Assembly: GCA_905182995.1 (NCBI GenBank)
Contig: CAJJDP010000039.1
Location: 9,722-73,721 of the forward strand
Direction of reading: 5' to 3'
Length of the DNA: 64,000 bases
From: Paramecium octaurelia
Lineage: Eukaryota > Ciliophora > Oligohymenophorea > Peniculida > Parameciidae
Part shown: positions 56,461 to 64,000 of the stretch, in pieces
How positions within the stretch are numbered: the first letter of the stretch is position 1
How the letters are laid out: each line of letters begins with the position of its first letter
The notes under the pieces: model-generated
The model's input: the letters and a program-made list of their open reading frames with translations, nothing else
What the model was told of the DNA's origin: nothing
Database searches by the model: none
Made by a program: the position numbers and the translations under genes

Positions 56461-57772
56461 TCACAATTTGGGATTTTATGAGGAAACCTCTTAAAGACCT
56501 AATACTTTCTCTAATGTATCCAATCCATATTTGGAAGGAGCTCCAGTTTCTTTTAATAGATTTCTATTTAATCTTGAATTTTAGATATATTCCTTATTCA
56601 TAAACTTTTGATGCCACTCAATCATTTTATCGGTTCCAGGTGTTTAAAGACCAAGCATTTCTGAAAGATCCTAGAATATAGGGTGGCATTACTTTAAGTA
56701 TGCATAATCCATAAGGAATGTCTTCCCAAAAGATTCTGGCTTCAGTGTTTAATTACACTCCTCCCTAAACAGGTTTGGTAGGTATTTAAATAGTAGCATA
56801 TCCAGCATTAGTTCTGAATACAGTTTTCAGATTAGATCTGTCTTTAACTTGATCACCGTATTATTAAATAATTCTTTCCTTAATTGGTATGATTAGATCT
56901 AAATTAAAATGAGGGTATCTTTTGATTATCTCTCTTTTGATAGCTTAGATTTCATCATCCAAAATTTGGAGCATATAGGCACTAAAATCATCAAAATCTT
57001 CATAAAATGTGGGTACCTCACTAGGTTAATAAACTTATTTACCATCCCAATTCTAAAAATAAACATAATATCATACTCGAAATACAGCATAGACTCTAGC
57101 AGGATGAATGATTTGATTGCTAGGAGTTAAGGTTAAAGTCAAAAAGTTGGGTGCTTAAAGGACAGGGATTTAAAACATGTTCTCTAATAATAAAAAGAGT
57201 TCTTCCTTCCTGTTTAGATTTGAGAGTGCGCATTAAAGCTTGGTTTTTGGCCCAATTATTCTTACAGATTCTCCATATTTGAAAATTTTGCATAGCCAAG
57301 GTATATTGTAAAGACCAAAATAAGTGATGTTATCGGTTCTGATTCTATCTCCAAAAACACTCCTGCACATCCATTCAAATCCACCTTATGCATACAATGT
57401 ACCCTTTATTATATTGTAATTGCAAATACCACAAAAGAATCCTTGGTCACATATGGAGCAATCTTCTACAATATTTCATGATGAACATGAGCTGGTCCTC
57501 CTATGATCCACAATTTTGCACCTGCGAAATCCTAGGGGTTATTGGAAACCTTATTAATTTTTCCTTGATGATTCAACATATAAGGACATACCAACAAAAT
57601 TTCCAAGTGATTCCCATGGACTTCCTTTTGTCAAACCCACAATTTCTTGTTTCCAATCTTGAGGCTTTCTGGTAAAGACATTCACTTAAATGTTTTCAAA
57701 ACGGCCTGCTGATGCCACAGTGGCATGAGAACCATTTCCACCTCCGCACACTACAATACTTGTTGGAATCAT
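56461..57772 (-). CDS. Opine dehydrogenase, octopine/nopaline dehydrogenase family
   Basis: 403 residues after removing introns of 28, 26, 24 and 22 bases; the 24-base one carries an in-frame TGA. The length matches octopine dehydrogenases (about 400). The start, MIPTSIVVCGGGNGSHATVA, is the NAD-binding Rossmann motif in the CGGGNG(A/S)H form seen in mollusc octopine dehydrogenase. Then come AKLWIIGGPAHVHHEIL, the FEWMCRSVFGDRI, LYNIPWLCKI region and PSNQIIHPARVYA. The helical domain has VPTFYEDFDDFSA, LNTEARIFWEDIPYGLCILK and LGLQTPGTDKMIEW, with the conserved His of HPA and the SKYGLDTLEKVLG end. The family reductively joins pyruvate (or another 2-oxo acid) to an amino acid using NAD(P)H, which can regenerate NAD without oxygen. 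The substrate cannot be told from sequence. The gene reads away from the tRNA at 57,833. Confidence 0.88.
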
Positions 57773-57832
57773 TTAATTTTATTTCATAATTTGATGAAAG
57801 CAATAGTTAATACAAAAAAAAATAAAAATTTT

Positions 57833-57903
57833 TCCGATACCGGGGATTGAACCCGGGTCCCCAGGGTGAAAACCTGATATCCTAACCACTAGACTATACC
57901 GGA
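57833..57903 (-). tRNA. tRNA-Glu (anticodon TTC)
   Basis: The 71-base minus-strand sequence folds as a tRNA: acceptor stem TCCGGTA paired with TATCGGA (one G-U), D arm around AGTGGTTAGG, anticodon stem TCAGG/CCTGG with loop TTTTCAC (anticodon TTC, Glu), and T arm with GGTTCAATCC. It is GC-rich against the AT-rich background. No intron, and no encoded CCA. It is followed on its 3' side by a run of T on the minus strand, as expected of a polymerase III terminator. This is the ordinary Glu tRNA, not one of the Gln tRNAs that read TAA/TAG. Confidence 0.95.
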
Positions 57904-57961
57904 AATGTTAAGAGCTAGTTACGGATTTTAGTTATATTTGGCAAAAATAAATAATTCATTT

Positions 57962-59264
57962 TCATTATCTATATAATTTGTCAATATAATTCAACAATTC
58001 TCTGGGTGTGACTTATTTTCTATCTTCAGACAACTTAAACTTTTGTTGATAATGAGTATTATTCACAATATAAATTGTAAGTTCCAACATCTTTTCTAAA
58101 TCCAATTCATAAAAATTTTGGTTCTATAAAAATGTAACACAACATAATAATACCTTCAATTAATTGAACACTTCTATGTATCTTTCAGCTTAGTCTAATT
58201 AGAAATCCTTGTCTGTGTATAACTCATCAGATTTGGAATCCAAAAGCATGACTCTAACATTTCTGGGAATGACTTGAATATCTTACTCATCAAGTTTGAG
58301 CAGTTCCTTCAAGCTTGGGTTATTTTAGAAACATTTACTTCAATTTTTTTAGGTGTCATATTCTCCATTTTATCCTTAATGATTTTGTCAATCTACAATT
58401 TTGGGAATATTTGTAATCTTTAAACATCACTCTAATGTTATTCATTATTACTACAATAAATAGTTGGACAATACTTTTATATATAACTGCTTTAAGTTCG
58501 TTGTAGATATCGTTGTTGATGTCCAGTATTTTCTGGCTGACTAAAGTATCTCTTTATTTCAAGGGGGTGATTTTCAGGAATCAGATGAGACTCTTCCATC
58601 AATTTTTCCAGCAATTATATTTGATCTTTCTTCAATCGATTAGCCTCTTCTGGATCTACATAAAATTAGAATTCCTCCATCACAGGTCCATCAGGTGTGA
58701 GATGTCTTTTCTTCATAAAATTTATTCGAAATTCATCCAAGATATCTTCTCTTTATTAAAATCCTTTCACCCGCTTTCTTCCTAATTCAGCAATAACATT
58801 ATTTTGAATTTCAGCAATGTCCTTAGATTGTTGTTCTTTTAGCATTTACTCTTATCTTTGATACTCCTAACGACTAATGTTTGAGTGTCCTAATGATTGC
58901 CATTTAAATTAGTAATATTTTTGTTTGTCTTTCAATTCTCGCTGCCCCATCAGAAGGATTTGCTTAAGAGTTTTAGAGTATTGGGATTCTTTGGAAGACT
59001 CATACAAAATGTCCTATAGAATCTAAAATATTAGTGGGAATAATCAACCTATTCAATATTGATGGATTCTATTGGGCATCGAATGAGATTAGCCTATTCT
59101 TGATTGCGAATGGACTCAAACTGAATTTAGTTTGTTTGTAATTGCTCTTTTGACTTTTTTTTAATAATCGGCAAATCGGTTTAGATTTCTTCAAAGATGC
59201 CACTATAATCATCATTCCTCTCTATTTTGTTGTGTTATTTACGCTTAGTATTCTTTTTATTCAT
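57962..59264 (-). CDS. Hypothetical protein, partly coiled-coil
   Basis: About 405-415 residues. Introns 59,023-59,048 (26 bases) and 58,307-58,338 (32 bases) are needed for the frame; a 30-base GTA...TAG stretch at 58,124-58,153 is open in frame and may or may not be spliced. The start MNKKNTKRKQHNKIERN is basic. Helical segments follow: LKQILLMGQRELKDKQKYYQ, QRQEQMLKEQQSKDIAEIQN, LDEFRINFMKKRHLTPDGP, EEANRLKKDQIQLLEKLMEE, then VIPRNVRVMLLDSKSDELY and a compact helical end (LDLEKMLELTIYIVNNTHY). The end resembles small helical bundles, but I do not recognise it. Stop TGA 57,962-57,964. It lies 58 bases from the tRNA-Glu on the same strand. Confidence 0.6.
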
Positions 59265-59789
59265 TTCAAAGATTTAAATATTAAAATATCTAATTACAAT
59301 ACACTTCTTTTTTTCGGGGTTGTTTTTAATATTTTGATTGTTTTTAATCACAATTTATATTAAAGAGACCCCTTTTAGCATTGTAGAAAGTAAGAAAGTA
59401 AGAAATAAAATTCAAAAAAAAATCTCCATTCGAAGAAGCTGTAGATTGAATCTCACCTTTAATAACTTTGAGAAAATTAAGGGTATAGGGTTTGAGAATT
59501 CAAGAAATAATGCGATAAATTGTGGATTTAGAATCAAACTCTTTCATTAAATGTCCTTAAATTAATAATGAGTGCATTCAAAGTGTTTTACATGCTTAAA
59601 ATGCTTGAGCTAGAATCAGTTATCAAATATGGTTATTAAACGAATATTTAAATGATTTAATTTCAAAAAATTATCAACAAACTCACTCAATTAAAGAGTA
59701 CAAGTCTATTATACAATTGGATAATGATAATTAGCTAATATGTATGGAAACTTGATTTTATTGCATTATTATTAATTTAATTATTTTAT
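59265..59789. promoter_or_regulatory. Divergent intergenic region
   Basis: 525 bases between the start of the hypothetical gene (minus) and the calpain-like gene (plus). A short basic frame at 59,338-59,550 (+) reads SIRRSCRLNLTFNNFEK but has no proper start and is probably chance. Promoters of both genes must lie here. Confidence 0.4.
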
Positions 59790-62700
59790 ATGCCTCCTAA
59801 AACAAATAAGGATCAAAAGGGTCGATAACTATTTAGAGTAGGCACACCATTAAAGGATGTGATACCATAGAGTGTCAAGAATCCGCCAAGGGATCCAAAA
59901 TCACTTAAAGCACCAGAACAAATTAACAAATAGAGTATGCAGGGTAAAGCAAATTGATAAATGTAAAAGAATATCATCCGTTTCCTGACCCTGAGGAATG
60001 GCCAGGCGATGAAGCCGTTTAAGCTATAAATCTTTTACAGGGAGAAGCTTAACTTACTAAGTGCAATTTTGAAACTGACAACTATGTTCCTTTTTGGAGG
60101 AGACCAAAGGCTTTTTTAAGATAAAGATGGCAATAGTAAACCAATATATAATTGATGTTAGAGAATCTGAACATGAACCACCTTACATGGACATGAGAGA
60201 AAATAGATATAATATGAATGATGATTATTACTCAACTAGACTTGAAACAGTTGAAAAAATACATTATATGGAGAAGGAAGTCGAACATCATTTGACTATT
60301 TGTGAGAGTTATGAGAGAATGGAAACACCTGAAGAAGTGGAGATGAGAAGAAAGGAGTTCTTAGAAAAACAGGCAGCTTTATAAAAAAATAAAAAGGGTA
60401 ATAAAAAACAAGCAGAAGAAGTGTTTGATGAAAATCCTAAGATGACATCTGATGTCAGATTAAGTGATCTAATTTGTGGTGATGCATTACCACCCAATTC
60501 TCGTTGGATTGCCTCATAATTATAGCAGATTAAAGACAGAGATATTAAGGATTGTTTTACTCAGAAGTCACTCTCCAGCAAGATCTATCCATAAAAGGAT
60601 GGAGCACCAATTTATAATCCTAATGGCAAATATATAGTCAAATTGTACTTCATGGGAAAGGAGAGAAAGATATAAGTTTCTGATCACATGCCTACATCAT
60701 TTGATGGCAAAGCATTATTACCCTAAAGTGTCGATAAGAATTAATTATGGCCAATGATTATCAGTAAGGCAGTCTTATAACTATGGGATTATCAAAGTAA
60801 GGGTAGTTTGGTTGGAGATGGATTTGTTATGTATTCTTTGATGGGTTTATTGACTGAAACTATTGATTTGAAGTCCATCAACAGTTGGGGTATCATAGAC
60901 AATATGATGAATAATAATCATTATGTCTAGAAGGATGTGTTTGTATCAACTTATAGTTATAAAAATCAATCTACCTTAAATACAAATAATAGATCTAAGA
61001 AAGAATATTAATTGGAATTATTGAGGAATCCCAAAAAAGAATTTGATAATTATGAAGTAGCCAGAAATAAAAATGGGTCTCCTTCTTAACATCAACAAAT
61101 GCAATAAGAAGAATAGGATGAGCAATAGGAAGAAATGTAATAGGAGGAGAACGAGCAAAAGATTCAAAGGTTCAGGAAAACTCAAAGGGGATTCTCTTTC
61201 GAAAGTTTAAGTCGATCATATTCTATACCTAAACCTTCTAAAGCACCAGGAAATACAAATATTAATACATGTTTTTCATATTCAATTGTAGAGTAATTTT
61301 AGAATGAAAATGGATTCAATATGGTTTATGCATAAAAAAGGAGCGACAGAGAATTGAGATTGAGGTAAGAATATTTTGATCTCTGCAAAACTCCTATGAA
61401 TAAGATGACAAAGGAAGAGAAACTGGATTTGAGAAGAAGAAAGAAAGAAATTAAGGAAAAATTACAAGATGATGATAAAAAAAGGATCTCATTGATTAGT
61501 CAATAACCTGTCAAACATAGATACTTAAGATTAAAGAGTGATGTCTCAGGCAAAGATCCAGTGATTGTTTTCAGTCCTCTTGCTGCTGATGAAATATATA
61601 TTGCTAAGAAATGTATTGCTAATAAGCTGAACAAGCCTCCTAATTATGATATTCCTGAAATTAAGGGTGATGATAAATCCGTGGTTTCAGCCAATATGAA
61701 GAATACAGATGATAGCTTCACTGTGAAACCTTTAGAGGATTTCTCTTCTGTTTCTAATGCTCAAGAACCATTTAACAGAGGAGAAGGTGGATTCTGGGTG
61801 CATGAAAAAGAATTCCTGAGTCTTTTTGATTACATTCAAATAGCTTATGATCCAAAGAGATATAACATGCAAGTTCTGCAAATTCAAAGCAATCCAGACA
61901 ATGATATTGCTGGTTATGACAATATTGAAATGGTAATTGTTCAAAGAGATCCTGATTCTGAAGATAATGCATAGGTTGCATTTCTTGTTGGATTTCAACC
62001 CAAATATTCTCAGAATAAAGACTTTAATGAATAAATTAGGCCATATTCAATGTTATAACGTTTTGATTTAGAAACTTATGAGTCGATATTGGATTACAAA
62101 TTATTGAATTAATGTGTTAGTTCATAGATGCTATTATTAGATAATAAAAATCACATATTCAAAATGAATATATACTCACCACTCAATTTCACTATGTGGT
62201 TGACATCTAATAATAAAATCAGCACTTAAAGTGTGTTCGATTATTTGATTGATTATGAAAATTATCAAAAATAATCCTTCCAAATAGATTATCCAGCATG
62301 TGAAGCCAATAGATACTATGTGTACTTTAGATTCAAAGTGTTTTTGAATTCTAACAAGGAAAATGGGTCATTTGTTTACCGATTGAAGAGTACAACAGAT
62401 AATCAATTATTGAAATTTCTCAAAATTAAATTATGTGAAATTCCCCCTCCTGATAATAACCTAATGCTTACTACAATAGAGGGAGTACATAAGAATCTAT
62501 TTGAAAGTGAGTCCATCATTAATGGTACTTAAAGAATGATGCTTCGAAGTTAAACTACATACTATTTTATACTAGAAGGAACCCCTTAATACAACACTTA
62601 AGAAGGCACCTTCGAATTGGATTTCTTAGTCAATCAAGAATTCACCTTCACATAATTGGAAAATGTAGAACCTACTCGTTATTATGACAAATATGTTCCA

Positions 62701-64000
62701 ACCAAATATGGTACTATTTTTAGGGAGAGGATCTTTGCAAATGAAGCCCAAGCTAGCATCTATGTTAGATTAACAGAAGGACAACAAGCTTAGTAGTAAT
62801 AATAAGTGGCCAAAGGTAAATAAACAAAGGGAGGAGCTTAGGAATTAGAAATAGTTGAATCTGAAATGAGAGGAGAAAGACTCATTCGTTTAGAATTATA
62901 CCATGGGGATGATTTGATTGTGTATAACTATGGAATAAATTCAGTCACTCTTTCAAATATTACTTTGCCTAAAGATGAAAATTATGTAATCTAAGCATCC
63001 TTTGATCTCAGAGAATGGCCAGAGGCTAAAATTAAATCTGAAGAAACTGATAATTTGTATTGGTTCACAACTATATTTGCATCAGACACTGTTGCACTTG
63101 TAAGAGATACAACAAAGGAAGACAAAGAAAAAGCAATTAAAAAGTCTTGGGAGGATAAAGAGCCAGGAAGAGCTGTAAATGCTAAGAAATCAAGAACAAA
63201 ATATTTACTAACATTAAAGGAAGAACTAACTCCTGAGGAATAGGCTATTGTAAATGCACCTAGAATGACAAAAAAGTAAAGGGAGGAGGAGGCCAAGTAA
63301 GCGGCACAAAAAAAGGGACCAAAAAAGGATGATAAAAAGGTCGGTAAGTAATCAAAAGTTGAGGCACCAGTTGAAACTGCTCCTTAGTAAAGATAAATAC
63401 CAAAATCTGAAAATCACGTTAATGAAGCCATTACATAATTCTTATAGCATTTAGAATAAGATAGAATAATGGATCACTATGCTAGACATGCTGGATTGAT
63501 TAATGTAAGAAGCGATGTTTAGAAAAGGGAAATAGTGGAAGGAATTTTGATGGGAAAGGAAGAGATCGCTGGAATTATCTAAAGAAATCTTAAAATGAGA
63601 GAAGAAATTAAACTTCTTTAAAAGTATTTTTTGAATTTAGCAATAATAGGGATAATAAAGAAATATTAATTAATGAATTTTAATCTTACAGGTCATCATA
63701 CAAATAAGAACTTGCAGAGATATATTAATAACGAGATTCTATCAAATAGGATTTGACTTAATTAATGAAGAAAGAGCAATAATTGTTTGATGTAAGATGT
63801 GCATTAATAACAATAGTTATGCAAATAAGAAAAAATAGGAAATCCAGAGGATGTAGAGAAATTAATAGCTGATCCCTCTTAATTAGATCCTGTTTTGGTA
63901 AGTGCTGCCAGATAGGTCATAAATAATTGGAGGATAGCAATAATTCAAGAAAAAATAAACACGGCTCTGTAAAACTTTGATGTTGATACATTGCAGAAGT
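59790..64000 (+). CDS. Large calpain-fold (androglobin-like) protein without the catalytic cysteine motif; runs off the window
   Basis: Open from MPPKTNKDQKGRQLFRVG at 59,790 to the window end, over 1,350 residues. Introns are 59,944-59,969, 60,136-60,161, 63,624-63,649 and 63,792-63,816 (26, 26, 26, 25 bases). An early EEWPGDEAVQAINLLQ and VPFWRRP recall androglobin. Then comes a calpain-protease-like region: DLICGDALPPNSRWIASQLQ where CysPc enzymes have GDCWFLA, then GKYIVKLYFMGKERKIQVSD, PTSFDGKALLPQSVDKNQLW and MIISKAVLQL, which match the conserved strand/helix core after the active Cys. Long Gln/Lys-rich linkers and beta-sandwich-like C2L regions follow (YYVYFRFKVFLNSNKENGS, YYFILEGTPQYN). 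The C-terminus is helical (QFLQHLEQDRIMDHYARHAG). It is probably non-proteolytic. The androglobin link is by architecture; no globin domain was seen within the window. Confidence 0.72.

Noticed and set aside
57833-57903. tRNA reading a reassigned stop codon
   Set aside because: The anticodon is TTC (Glu), not TTA or CTA, so it is not a Gln tRNA for TAA/TAG.
1-64000. CRISPR arrays, bacterial operons, riboswitches, viral or transposon genes
   Set aside because: No spaced direct repeats, no Shine-Dalgarno-led gene runs and no transposase, integrase, reverse transcriptase or capsid motif were read in any frame I examined.

Overview
The window looks like ciliate macronuclear DNA, most likely Paramecium. 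It is very AT-rich. Open frames run through TAA and TAG, which must be read as glutamine, and stop only at TGA. Nearly every gene with a recognisable domain is made whole by removing introns of only 19-33 bases, mostly GTA...TAG. Coordinates here use TGA as the only stop, and introns are given where reading frame and domain continuity fix them. For most genes the summed exon length is an exact multiple of three.

Left arm, 1-15,450: gene-poor and decayed. It holds WD40, coiled-coil and TPR relics with several frame breaks, a GC-rich 38-base tandem repeat (10,670-10,745), one unrecognised ORF (11,792-12,349) and one apparently intact, unusual protein kinase (12,358-14,372, minus). Two perfect direct repeats, 1,429 bp (1,623-3,051 / 3,053-4,481) and 1,372 bp (23,880-25,251 / 25,253-26,624), are each separated by one N. 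They are almost certainly unmerged contig overlaps rather than biology.

Middle, 15,455-39,780: densely packed genes. They encode a VPS9-domain Rab5-type exchange factor, a small hypothetical protein, a membrane hybrid histidine kinase with a receiver domain, an E2-fold protein without its catalytic cysteine, a small membrane-anchored protein, an SPX-EXS phosphate exporter, HAT1, a DENN-domain protein, a membrane-anchored M16 (insulysin-like) protein lacking the zinc site, a WD40 protein, a secreted coiled-coil protein resembling trichocyst matrix proteins, a MORN protein, a three-repeat Myb protein and a short hypothetical protein. A compositionally odd stretch lies at about 38,370-38,930.

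Right, 39,777-64,000: an F-BAR protein, a 1,290-residue acidic Q/N/E/D-rich protein, a B-box protein, an SDS22-like LRR protein, two more MORN proteins with myristoylation-type N-termini, several coiled-coil proteins (one with a C-terminal IQ motif, like dynein regulatory complex subunits), a TPR-like helical protein, an octopine-dehydrogenase-family enzyme, tRNA-Glu(TTC), a hypothetical protein, and a large calpain-fold (androglobin-like) protein that runs off the right edge.

No operon-like system is evident. Recurrent themes are Rab/membrane traffic and cortex proteins (VPS9, DENN, F-BAR, SPX-EXS, MORN), coiled-coil/LRR/IQ proteins of the kind found in cilia and basal bodies, and enzyme folds that have lost catalytic residues (E2, M16, calpain; the kinase is altered too).
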